Shown here piece after piece: positions 24,864-32,616 of a DNA stretch of 32,711 nt. The DNA is from Flavobacterium tegetincola DSM 22377 (lineage in GTDB: Bacteria > Bacteroidota > Bacteroidia > Flavobacteriales > Flavobacteriaceae). Position 1 is the first letter of the stretch; every line of letters starts with the position of its first letter. The notes under the pieces were generated by a model. It was not told where the DNA came from. It was given only the letters and a program-made list of their open reading frames with translations, and searched no databases. Position numbers and translations under genes: made by a program. The stretch is from assembly GCF_000425485.1 (NCBI RefSeq), contig NZ_AUDN01000033.1, positions 1 through 32,711 on the forward strand, given 5' to 3'.

Positions 24864-26246
24864 ATGTCCATACAAACAGTTAATCCAAACACAAACAAGA
24901 TAGTGAAGTCATTCGAAGAAATGACAGAGAAAGCAGTTGATGCTAAAGTGGCGAAAGCCCATCTAGCTTATACAAACTGGAAAGAAACGAGCTACCAGCA
25001 ACGGGCTGATTTACTACATAAAGTAGCTAAACTCATGCGAATCAAGAAATCTGAACTTGCCAAAACTATCACCTTAGAAATGGGTAAGCTCCTTTCCGAA
25101 GCAGAAGGAGAAATCGACTTGAGTGCTGATATAATAGATTACTATGCCGATAACGCAGAAGGTTTTCTTGCCGATAAAGTACTTGATCCAGAATATGGAG
25201 AAGCTATAATTCGAAATAGCCCCATCGGTGTATTGTTAGGTGTGATGCCATGGAATTTTCCTTACTATCAAGTAGCACGCTTTGCAGCTCCTAACATTAT
25301 GGTGGGCAATACCATATTACTTAAGCATGCATCCATAGTACCACAATGTGCTGCTGCTATCGAAAAACTATTCGAAGAAGCAGAAGCACCTGAAGGATTA
25401 TATACCAATTTATTTATTACAGGCAAACATGCATCGGCATTGGTTTCTGATATAAGAATAAAAGGTGTTTCCTTAACAGGCAGTGAAGAAGCTGGTGCAA
25501 GTATTGCCATGGAAGCCGGAAAACATTTGAAAAAGGTTGTATTAGAGCTAGGCGGTAATGATGTGTTCATTATACTGGAAGATGCCGACATGGAAAAAAC
25601 AGTTGAGTGGGCAGTTGTAGGCAGGATGAATAACAACGGTCAATGTTGTGTAGCCTCCAAACGGTTCATTGCAGTGGAAGCAATAGCCGACGAATTTATT
25701 CAAAAGTTTAAGGATAAGTTATCAAAAATGAAAGTGGGTGATCCAATGGATCCCGCTACCGACCTAGGCCCTTTAAGTAGTGAAGCAGCCGCAGTTCATT
25801 TAGCCGATCAAGTAAAACGTTCTGTTGATGAAGGTGCAAAAGTCTTATTGGGTGGTAAACGTGCAGATCGTGAAGGTGCCTTTATGGAACCCACCATACT
25901 TACCGATTTGAAACCTAGCATTGCTGCTTATCATGAAGAATTATTTGGACCTGTAGCCTCATTCTATGTGGTGAAAGACGACCAAGCTGCCATTGATTTA
26001 GCCAATGATTCCAATTTTGGCCTTGGAGGTTCTGTATTTACACAGGACATTCAACGAGGAAGAAGAATTGCCGATCAAATTGATACAGGAATGGTCTTCA
26101 TCAATCATCCCACTTGGACACAAGCAGATCTTCCATTTGGCGGAACAAAGCATTCAGGCTTCGGTCGGGAACTATCAGAGTTAGGAATTCAAGAGTTTGT
26201 AAATAAAAAACTAATTCGTGTAAGTGGACTAAATGATCCATTTTAA
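24864..26246 (+). CDS. Succinate-semialdehyde-type NAD(P) aldehyde dehydrogenase
   Basis: A 460-residue aldehyde dehydrogenase close to the short Sad/YneI/GabD type, which oxidises succinate semialdehyde and other small aldehydes to acids. Motifs: PWNFP with N131, the cofactor-binding VSLTGSEEAG (about 202-211), general base E228 in LELGGND, the catalytic cysteine C262 in NNGQCCVASKR, and the later HEELFGPVA and LPFGGTKHSGFGRE. The lysine of KHAS (about 154) contacts the cofactor. Length and frame are normal. It is alone in a long intergenic context with a dyad just upstream. In this cargo it would detoxify reactive aldehydes; whether succinate semialdehyde is the true substrate cannot be told. 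Confidence 0.93.
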   Translation: MSIQTVNPNTNKIVKSFEEMTEKAVDAKVAKAHLAYTNWKETSYQQRADLLHKVAKLMRIKKSELAKTITLEMGKLLSEAEGEIDLSADIIDYYADNAEGFLADKVLDPEYGEAIIRNSPIGVLLGVMPWNFPYYQVARFAAPNIMVGNTILLKHASIVPQCAAAIEKLFEEAEAPEGLYTNLFITGKHASALVSDIRIKGVSLTGSEEAGASIAMEAGKHLKKVVLELGGNDVFIILEDADMEKTVEWAVVGRMNNNGQCCVASKRFIAVEAIADEFIQKFKDKLSKMKVGDPMDPATDLGPLSSEAAAVHLADQVKRSVDEGAKVLLGGKRADREGAFMEPTILTDLKPSIAAYHEELFGPVASFYVVKDDQAAIDLANDSNFGLGGSVFTQDIQRGRRIADQIDTGMVFINHPTWTQADLPFGGTKHSGFGRELSELGIQEFVNKKLIRVSGLNDPF

Positions 26247-26450
26247 AAAAAGTAATAAATTAGAAAAACCTGATATTAAATACTCAATACATGTTAAATA
26301 TATAGCAACTATAATTTAGATACTTTGTATATTTTTCTCTCTATCTTCAAAGAAATAAAATGAATTAACCTCATGAAAATAAAACAATGTATTTGACAAA
26401 TCAATAAAACAATGTAAATAATTATTTAACAACTAATAAATCAAAACTAT

Positions 26451-27602
26451 ATGAATTTACTTACTAAAGACATGATGCCAGAATTATTAAGTGTGAATGA
26501 AGGAAGCTGCATATCACTATATATGCCCACGCACCGTGCCCATCCTAACAATCTCCGGGATCCGATACTATTTAAAAATCTGTTGAAAAACCTAAAAAAT
26601 TCCCTACTCCAAAAACATTCAGAGTCAGAAGTTGAAATACTGCTGGAGCCATTTGTAGCGCTTGAAAGTAATAAAGAGTTTTGGAGACATACCTTAGACG
26701 GACTGGCTGTACTTGGTACAGTTGATACGTTCAGAACTATAAATTTACCCGTACCAGTAAAAGAATTAACCGTTGTGGCTAACAGCTTTCATACAAAACC
26801 ACTTCGCAGATATTTGCAGTCAGTGGAGCGTTACAATGTATTAGGTTTAAGCTTACATGATTATCAAATTTATGAAGGAAATAGGCATTCACTTACAGAA
26901 CTGGAGCTTCCCTCAGACACTCCAAAAAATATAAATGAAGCATTGGGTTATGATTTAACCGATAAGCATACCACTGTTGCATCTTATGGTGGTGTAGGTA
27001 ACCAAACCAGCAACATGCATCACGGGCAAGGTGGGAAATCAGATGAAGCGGATATCGATACCGAAAAGTTTTTTCGCTTTGTCGCAAAAACGATTAATGA
27101 TAACTATTCCGGTCCATCCGGATTGCCACTTATACTGGCTGCATTACCAGAGCACCACAATCTTTTTCATAAGGTAAGCAACAATCTTTCATTGCTTCCA
27201 AGCGGTATTGATGTGAATCCAAAGTCTGTAGAAACGGATGAGCTGGTGAAACATGCCTGGAAAGTTATGGAGCCTTACTATAATGAAAATATCGCCAAAA
27301 TTTGTAATGAGTACGATCAGGCAAAATCAAAAGATACAGCAAGTGATAATATAAGTGAAGTAGCTGTGGCTGCGGCAGCCGGTAAGGTGGATACACTATT
27401 AATTGAATCAGAACTCCAAATTCCGGGCAAGATAATAAACGAGACAGGCAGCATTGAAAAAGGTGATTTGGCCAATCCTGAAGTGGATGATTTGCTGGAT
27501 GACTTGGGCGAACTGGTAACAAAAATGGGCGGCAAAGTGATGATTATTCCACATGAAAAAATGCCTACGAAAACAGGGGTTGCCGGTCTGTTTCGTTATT
27601 AA
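26451..27602 (+). CDS. baeRF-family (eRF1-like) protein, possible ribosome-rescue factor
   Basis: A 383-residue protein resembling the bacterial eRF1-like (baeRF) families, which share the middle and C-terminal domains of archaeal/eukaryotic release factor aRF1/eRF1 and have been proposed to act in ribosome rescue. The N-terminal part has CISLYMPTHRAHPNNLRDPI at about 21-40. The middle segment LRRYLQSVERYNVLGLSLHD, then YQIYEGNRHSLTELELP, is a Sm-like/RNase H-like stretch typical of these proteins. The C-terminal domain resembles the L7Ae-like domain (VAVAAAAGKVDTLLIESE at about 305-320; LVTKMGGKVMIIPHEKMPTK near the end). The poorly conserved loop at about 180-205 is Gly/His-rich where eRF1 would carry its GGQ; a short HGQGGK is seen, not a clear GGQ. 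A decayed HPF-like gene follows after 46 bases. Confidence 0.75.
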   Translation: MNLLTKDMMPELLSVNEGSCISLYMPTHRAHPNNLRDPILFKNLLKNLKNSLLQKHSESEVEILLEPFVALESNKEFWRHTLDGLAVLGTVDTFRTINLPVPVKELTVVANSFHTKPLRRYLQSVERYNVLGLSLHDYQIYEGNRHSLTELELPSDTPKNINEALGYDLTDKHTTVASYGGVGNQTSNMHHGQGGKSDEADIDTEKFFRFVAKTINDNYSGPSGLPLILAALPEHHNLFHKVSNNLSLLPSGIDVNPKSVETDELVKHAWKVMEPYYNENIAKICNEYDQAKSKDTASDNISEVAVAAAAGKVDTLLIESELQIPGKIINETGSIEKGDLANPEVDDLLDDLGELVTKMGGKVMIIPHEKMPTKTGVAGLFRY

Positions 27603-27648
27603 AAATCAAGCAAATAATGCTAATTCAAACAACTAAAAAATACTAGAA

Positions 27649-27982
27649 ATGAAAATTTTACTAGAAACAGATTATAATATGTCACGAACTGAAGAGATCA
27701 GAGAAACTTTGAAAGCTATAATAAAAGATGCTTTCGATAGGATCAGTGAACATAGAACTAGATTAGAAGTAAAATTCAGAGATGAAAGTAGCTATCAAGA
27801 TAGTGAAAATGATAGAAGAAGTTTACTAGAAGCGCGCCTAAATAGGATGCAACCTTTAACTGTTATGAGCCATAAAGCCCCCTTTAATCGCTAAATGCCA
27901 TATAGACATCGCTAAAAACTCTGTGGATAAAGACATAGAAAAGATGAAGACGTGTCTTGATACAGTATTGTGTCGCTTATGA
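27649..27982 (+). pseudogene. Second HPF/RaiA-like gene, frameshifted
   Basis: An 81-codon frame starts MKILLETDYNMSRTEEIRET and keeps the HPF layout (RTRLEVKFRDES, SLLEARLNRMQPLTVMSHKA), then stops at 27892-27894. One base out of frame, from 27896, the missing C-terminal helix follows: IDIAKNSVDKDIEKMKTCLD, then TVLCRL and a TGA at 27980-27982. This parallels AIDKVKISLETILGRM in the intact HPF-like protein at 12336. A single small indel near 27880-27895 explains it. Without the helix the truncated product is unlikely to work, but it might be recent. It lies 46 bases after the baeRF gene, probably the same transcript. Confidence 0.8.
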
Positions 27983-28269
27983 ATTTAATGCCCTTAGAAT
28001 AAAATATTCACCAGAAGTTTAAGCTAAAAAATAAATACAAAACGAGCGTCACAACTAAAAAAAGGGGTTAACCTATAAGACGCGAAAAACACAAACTCAT
28101 AGAGCTTTCCTTAATTGTTCATTATGACAATTCGGTAAAATATATTTTTTACGTAGAATCAAGCGACCTCTTTTCGAAAAATAAAGTAATAAATTATTTG
28201 AATTTTAAAAAAAACAGGCTTACAAGTTTAAACTAGAAAGTTAAATTATAAAATTAAAAACAGGAACAA
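27983..28269. other. AT-rich gap, no gene
   Basis: No gene or recognisable site. The stretch before the small membrane protein gene should carry its promoter; no clear consensus was seen. Confidence 0.4.
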
Positions 28270-28437
28270 ATGAAACAAGGAAAAGAAGATTTTAAATTTG
28301 TAAAAGAGGAAAACAATAAAACGCGAAACTATATTTTTCAAAAAAATAAATTGACAAAAGTTACTGTCTATATCATTGCCGGTATAATAGCCCTTTGCTT
28401 CATAGGATTTATTATATTTACTATCGATTTATTTTGA
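28270..28437 (+). CDS. 55-residue small membrane protein
   Basis: A short gene: ATG at 28270 preceded by a purine-rich CAGGAACAA that can serve as a ribosome binding site, and TGA at 28435. The product has a charged N-terminus of about 30 residues (MKQGKEDFKFVKEENNKTRN), basic residues before the membrane (QKNKLTKV) and one hydrophobic helix at about 32-53 (YIIAGIIALCFIGFIIFTI). The frame is clean and has a normal start, while neighbouring gaps are full of stops. Its position 196 bases upstream of ferritin suggests a cargo gene. No family is recognised and function is unknown. Confidence 0.6.
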   Translation: MKQGKEDFKFVKEENNKTRNYIFQKNKLTKVTVYIIAGIIALCFIGFIIFTIDLF

Positions 28438-28633
28438 TGTAATTACACGAAAAATCTTTTAATTGCACAAAATTACAGAATAAGATACCCTGTAAAATAA
28501 CAGATATTAATTAAGATCCAAAAAGTATGCATAAGGAAATGAAAAGAAACTATAAATCGATGAGAAAAATTGAAAAATATCACGTTTCTCCTTATTAGTA
28601 CTTAGAAAAGCAAAATTATTAAAAAAAAATATT

Positions 28634-29185
28634 ATGAAAACGAATAGACTTTCAAATAATCTCACAACCGCATTGAATGAGCAAATGACTAAAGAAGCAC
28701 ATGCTTCCCAAATATACTTATCATACGCTGCATGGGCTGATAACAATGGATTCAGCGGCATCGCAAATTTTCTTTTCCGTCATGCAGCAGAGGAACGAAA
28801 CCATATGATGAAAATACTCGAATACATATTAAACAGAGGTGCAAAAGCCACAGTTACTGCTATTCCTGCACCTGCAACCGATCCTGTCAGTGTAAATAAT
28901 TGCTTTGAAAAAGTATTTGACCATGAAGTGGATAATACAAAATCCATTTATAAAGTGGTAAAAATGGCACTCGATGAAGAAGATTGGGCTACATGGAATT
29001 TCTTACAGTGGTTCGTGAAAGAACAAATTGAAGAAGAAAATCTTGCCAGCCTTTTACTGGATAAAATTAAAATTGTGGGCGGTGAAAAAGCAAACGGTGA
29101 TGCACTATACCTATTAGATAAAGAATTGGAAAAAAGGTCTAGTGAGGTAAGTATGGCTCAAGATGCTACCACTACTAATCCCTAA
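28634..29185 (+). CDS. ftnA: Ferritin (non-heme, FtnA type)
   Basis: A 183-residue ferritin that oxidises and stores iron in a 24-subunit shell, protecting against iron-driven oxidative damage. Compared with E. coli FtnA, the ferroxidase residues are in register with an offset of four: E21, Y28, E54 and H57 (HAAEERNHM), E98 (FDHEVD), and E130, Q131, E133, E134 (VKEQIEEEN). FLQWFVKEQ is a strong family marker. It has no heme-ligand Met typical of bacterioferritin. Normal length, start ATG at 28634. The C-terminal 15 residues are a Thr/Ala-rich tail. It precedes the double PRC protein by 110 bases. Confidence 0.96.
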   Translation: MKTNRLSNNLTTALNEQMTKEAHASQIYLSYAAWADNNGFSGIANFLFRHAAEERNHMMKILEYILNRGAKATVTAIPAPATDPVSVNNCFEKVFDHEVDNTKSIYKVVKMALDEEDWATWNFLQWFVKEQIEEENLASLLLDKIKIVGGEKANGDALYLLDKELEKRSSEVSMAQDATTTNP

Positions 29186-29295
29186 TAAACAGGTTAAAGG
29201 CTTGGGTTTTTATTGATGATTTGAATTAATGTTCGGATGAAGCCTGCTTAATCGTAGTAATGAACCAAATAATTAAAGTAATATAAAATAATAAT

Positions 29296-30048
29296 ATGAA
29301 ACGAAGTATAAACAGTTTATTAGGCTACATCATTAAAGGAACTGATGGTGAAATTGGAAAAGTAGATGATTTCTATTTTGATGACCAAACCTCAACCATA
29401 CGGTATATGGTGGTAAAAACGGGAGGATGGCTTTCCGAAAAAAAAGTTTTGATTTCGCCCGAAGCATTTCAAAAACTGGATAGCGAATCAAAAACATTAT
29501 CTGTATATCTTACGCAGGAAAAAATAAAAAACAGTCCTGATATTGACACAGACAAACCTGTTTCAGAACAACAGGAAGAGCTGATCCGTGGATACTACGC
29601 TTGGCCCGGCTACTACGGAAACGGAATGTACGGACACATGGGGTTAGGCATGTGGGGATATCCGTTAGTTGAAGTAAGAGAGACAGAAAAGAAATTGACA
29701 AAAAGGAAAGCAGAAGAACATACTAATGACAAACCGCATCTGCGAAGTACACGTGAAGTTACAGGGTATGCTATTCATGCAACGGACGGTGACATAGGCG
29801 AAGTCGAAGATTTTATAATTGATAATGTAACCTGGAAAATCAATTTTCTTGTTGTGGAAACCGGCAACTGGTTTTCGGGAAAAAAAGTGATCATTTCTCC
29901 ACATTGGATTAAAGAGGTAAAATGGCAGGAGCAAAAAGTTACCATCAATCACTCAAAGGAGCAGGTGAAAAACAGTCCCAAGTATGATTCTTCGCAACCG
30001 ATTAACGATTCATATGAGCATTCACTCAATGACTATTACGAAAAATAA
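29296..30048 (+). CDS. Double PRC-barrel domain protein
   Basis: A 250-residue soluble protein with two PRC-barrel domains. Domain 1, residues about 8-80: GYIIKGTDGEIGKVDDFYFD, then TIRYMVVKTGGWLSEKKVLI. Domain 2, about 155-235: GYAIHATDGDIGEVEDFIID, then WKINFLVVETGNWFSGKKVI. Each domain ends with a similar V-K/Q-NSP-x-[YI]-D tail. They are joined by a linker with an aromatic/Gly/Met-rich patch (YYAWPGYYGNGMYGHMGLGM) and a charged segment. The C-terminus ends NDYYEK. Function unknown; stand-alone PRC proteins of this kind occur in stress clusters. A broken relative of the second domain is at 15022-15317. An 11-base gap to the next gene suggests an operon. Confidence 0.85.
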   Translation: MKRSINSLLGYIIKGTDGEIGKVDDFYFDDQTSTIRYMVVKTGGWLSEKKVLISPEAFQKLDSESKTLSVYLTQEKIKNSPDIDTDKPVSEQQEELIRGYYAWPGYYGNGMYGHMGLGMWGYPLVEVRETEKKLTKRKAEEHTNDKPHLRSTREVTGYAIHATDGDIGEVEDFIIDNVTWKINFLVVETGNWFSGKKVIISPHWIKEVKWQEQKVTINHSKEQVKNSPKYDSSQPINDSYEHSLNDYYEK

Positions 30049-30058
30049 AATAACAATT

Positions 30059-30280
30059 ATGGAAATTTTACAAGAAGCAGCCGTTTTTGAAAAAGCTAAA
30101 ATGAGTCATATGTCTAATAGTGATAGAGTGACAGCTTCAAGAGAAGCAAAACGGCTTGTATTAGCAATCAACAAGATCTATAAGAAGACAAAAGAAGCAA
30201 CCTTAATGGATGTAATGAAGCGATTAACCGTTAAGAAAAAAAGAATTGATATTCGTTTGAAAGGACTGCCTAATTCTTGA
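30059..30280 (+). CDS. 73-residue basic hypothetical protein
   Basis: I choose the ATG at 30059, 11 bases after the PRC gene, since upstream codons of the same frame overlap that gene. The product (MEILQEAAVFEKAKMSHMSN, then ASREAKRLVLAINKIYKKTK and DVMKRLTVKKKRIDIRLKGL) is all-helical, Lys/Arg-rich and soluble, with an alternating pattern suggesting a helical hairpin. No known domain was recognised. Its place between the double PRC gene and the reductase gene (31 bases on) suggests one transcript for all three. Confidence 0.6.
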   Translation: MEILQEAAVFEKAKMSHMSNSDRVTASREAKRLVLAINKIYKKTKEATLMDVMKRLTVKKKRIDIRLKGLPNS

Positions 30281-30311
30281 GTATAGTTCTAATCCTTAAA
30301 AAATAAACACC

Positions 30312-30980
30312 ATGGATAATCATATTGTAAAAATAATTTCAGTAGAGCCAGTAACGCATGATGTAAAGCGATTCACAATACAAAAGCCAGAAGGTTTCAA
30401 ATTCAAACCGGGACAGGCAACCGAGGTGTCCATAAATACTCCTGCACTTAAAAATGAAAAACGACCTTTTACATTTACTAGTTTAAATGATAATAAACAT
30501 CTAGAATTTACAATTAAAATTTATGATAGTCATAACGGAGTTACAAAAGAATTGGGAAAATTAAAGAACGGTGACGAACTTATCATCCGTGATGTTTGGG
30601 GCGCAATTGAATATAAAGGCGAAGGGGTATTCATTGCTGGTGGTGCAGGTGTCACACCATTCATTGCAATTTTGCGGCAGTTACAAGCGGATGAAAAAAT
30701 TGCTAACAATAAACTCATTTTTACAAACAAGACCGAAAGTGATATAATTCTGAAAAAAGAATTTAATGAAATGCTCGGTAAGAATTTCATCAACACGCTC
30801 ACTGATGAAAAAAAAGAGGGTTATGAAAATGGTAGGATTGACTATACTTTTCTAAAAGAAAAAATAGATAACTTTAAACAGCACTTCTATGTTTGTGGTC
30901 CACCACAATTTGTAACAGCCATCTCAGAAGCACTCGCCCAATTAGGAGCGAAAACTGATGCAGTAGTTTTTGAGAAATAA
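30312..30980 (+). CDS. FAD/NAD(P)-binding oxidoreductase (ferredoxin reductase-like)
   Basis: A 222-residue flavoprotein of the ferredoxin-NADP reductase superfamily. The FAD-binding barrel has the R-x-[FY]-[ST] motif at residues 51-54 (RPFTFTS). The nucleotide-binding domain has GGAGVTPF at 110-117, and the conserved YVCGPP at 193-198 ends the NAD(P) site. It lacks the C-terminal 2Fe-2S domain found in phenol hydroxylase and flavohemoglobin-type reductases. It is compact but complete, with an intact frame and an ATG start. It should pass electrons from NAD(P)H to a separate acceptor, for example a flavodoxin or ferredoxin, neither of which is in the window. A cooperation with the desaturase at 19460 is possible but not shown. 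Confidence 0.88.
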   Translation: MDNHIVKIISVEPVTHDVKRFTIQKPEGFKFKPGQATEVSINTPALKNEKRPFTFTSLNDNKHLEFTIKIYDSHNGVTKELGKLKNGDELIIRDVWGAIEYKGEGVFIAGGAGVTPFIAILRQLQADEKIANNKLIFTNKTESDIILKKEFNEMLGKNFINTLTDEKKEGYENGRIDYTFLKEKIDNFKQHFYVCGPPQFVTAISEALAQLGAKTDAVVFEK

Positions 30981-31491
30981 TCTGTTAAAACGTCTTTAAC
31001 TATTTATGTTCTTTTCTCGAATTTAGAATTATATAAAAATCTCCTTAAATTCATATTGTGTACGATACAAACGCATCCGATAGCAATAAATCATGAAAAA
31101 AAAACATAAAAACGACAATAACCCAAAACATATTTTGTCTCCTAATGGCGTTAATTTTTATTTTATTTTTTTCTGAAAATATTGGTTAATATCTTGATGA
31201 AAAAAATACTTTTGGCACTTTACATTCCGATAAGACACTATTATTCAGTCTTTTATTTCAACTAGTTCTCATAGCTTGAATCCTTTGGTCATTTGGCACC
31301 TGGCAATCATAGATGAGATTCCGCAAAATAAAAAAACATACTGTTAGATCTAATTGTAAAGATAAAGATTAGAAAATAACACGGTTGATGTTTGGGAAGA
31401 GCTTCTGAACACTTATCTAAATAAAGATGTTAAGCTAGCTAATCGATAGTTTTTTAGAAAACTAAAAGCTAGATAATAAATAATAATTTAC
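30981..31491. other. Decayed intergenic stretch
   Basis: No intact gene. Coding-like scraps on the plus strand: KHKNDNNPKHILSPNGVNF from about 31096, then YLDEKNTFGTLHSDKTLLFS and NTVDVWEELLNTYLNKDVK further on, each ended by stops. These may be parts of one or two lost genes (one with a membrane segment LLFQLVLIA). No family recognised. Confidence 0.4.
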
Positions 31492-32205
31492 ATGAAAGCA
31501 CTACAAATCGTGAAATAAAGTAAAATTAAAGACAGCTTATCCATCAATGAGATCGAAAAACCTTCTTTAAAACAAAATGATATTTTAGTTGAAGTTAAAG
31601 CAACTTCGTTAAATACTATCGATTACAAAATGGTAGAAAGTAAACTGAAAGAGATGATTTCTTTAAACTTACCAAGCGCAATAGGTTTTGACGTATGTAG
31701 TGTGGTGGTTGAGAAAGGTGCAGATGTAAACAATTTCTAAATAGGAGATGAAGCCTTTTCCAGAGTGCCACAAGAAAAAATGGGTACTATTGCAGAATTT
31801 GTAAGTGTAAATAGTGACCTAGTTACTAAAAAAACCAAAAATAGTTCTTTCGAAGAAGCAGCAGCACTTACACCAATACAAGCCTTGGAGAGCGTTGGCA
31901 TTAAAGAGAATGATAGAATTCTTATTCATGCTGAGGCTGGTGGTGTAGGTAGCTTTGCAATTCAATATGCTAAAGCTAAAGGAGCTATCGTATATACGAC
32001 TACCAGCAGCGAAAATGTAGACTGGGTCAAAGCTTTGGGTGCTACCCGAGTAATCGATTATAAACCTGAAGATTATAAAGAGGTTGCAAACAATTTGGAT
32101 ATTGTTTTTGACACTTTAAGGAATGAGTACACCTTTGATGCTTTTGAAATCATTAAAGAAGGTGGAAAAGTGACTACGATAGTAGGTCCAAAGAAGAGTT
32201 TTTAA
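31492..32205 (+). pseudogene. Quinone oxidoreductase-type alcohol dehydrogenase with two internal TAA codons
   Basis: One reading frame from ATG 31492 to TAA 32203-32205 encodes a zinc-independent medium-chain alcohol dehydrogenase: LQIVK, then IKDSLSINEIEKPSLKQNDI, VEVKATSLNTIDYKMVE, AIGFDVCSVVVEKGADVNNF. It contains two in-frame TAA codons, after IVK (31516-31518) and after VNNF (31738-31740). The nucleotide-binding part ILIHAEAGGVGSFAIQYAK is intact, with the typical GGVGS, and YTTTSSENVDWVKALGATRV follows. The end is truncated after TIVGPKKSF; another frame reads KEEFLKFNLNKLSELNK, so a frameshift is likely too. Family members run about 330 residues. A GTG at 31765 could start a 146-residue piece, but that would lack the catalytic domain. 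Confidence 0.8.
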
Positions 32206-32422
32206 AATTCAATCTTAATAAGTTATCGGAATTAAATAAACTTAGCATTGAGGAAAATAAAATATTGTTTTGTAGCAAAAACATAGATGAAATAATGTAC
32301 TTAATAATGAAAGGGTTACGGAGATTATAAAATACTTAGAGTTGAAAACGAAGGTTGACTGAAATCTTTATGAATTACTTTGTAATTAAATATTACTAAA
32401 TTACTATTTAAGATTCTGAAAA

Positions 32423-32454
32423 ATATTGGGGAGCCTAAATAAACTCCCCAATAT
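32423..32454 (-). terminator. Terminator overlapping the stop of the right-edge gene
   Basis: Perfect 11-bp stem ATATTGGGGAG (32423-32433) / CTCCCCAATAT (32444-32454). On the minus strand it encloses the stop codon of the truncated gene and is followed by TTTTTC. The stem is strong and the T tract short. Confidence 0.65.
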
Positions 32455-32616
32455 CAAAATCTTTCAAATCCTTTTTATGCAAAATAGAAGAACCAGAATC
32501 CGTCTCTGAAGAAAGTGTACCGTCAAGCAGCTTGGCTATTTTTTGAGAAGCATCTTCTATAGAATTTTCCAATAAGTCGAATAATTCGGTTCCTTGTATT
32601 TTCTGAAGTAGGACTG
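32435..32616 (-). pseudogene. C-terminal fragment of an unrecognised gene, cut by IS3 insertion
   Basis: On the minus strand 59 codons are open from the IS edge at 32616 down to TAG at 32435. The product reads LLQKIQGTELFDLLENSIED, then ASQKIAKLLDGTLSSETDSG and a charged end DLKDFDIGEFI. It is acidic and helical with no membrane segment. The frame does not continue in phase into the IS, so the upstream part of the gene must lie beyond the insertion, off the window. The gene uses normal codons and its own terminator, so it was a real gene. Family not recognised; a mobilisation gene would fit the context but there is no direct evidence. Confidence 0.6.

Noticed and set aside
31492..31740. Stop-codon reassignment to explain the two TAA codons in the dehydrogenase
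   Set aside because: Intact genes in the same window (ssb, DUF932 gene, ferritin) end in TAA, and this gene is also truncated at its 3' end, so ordinary decay is simpler.
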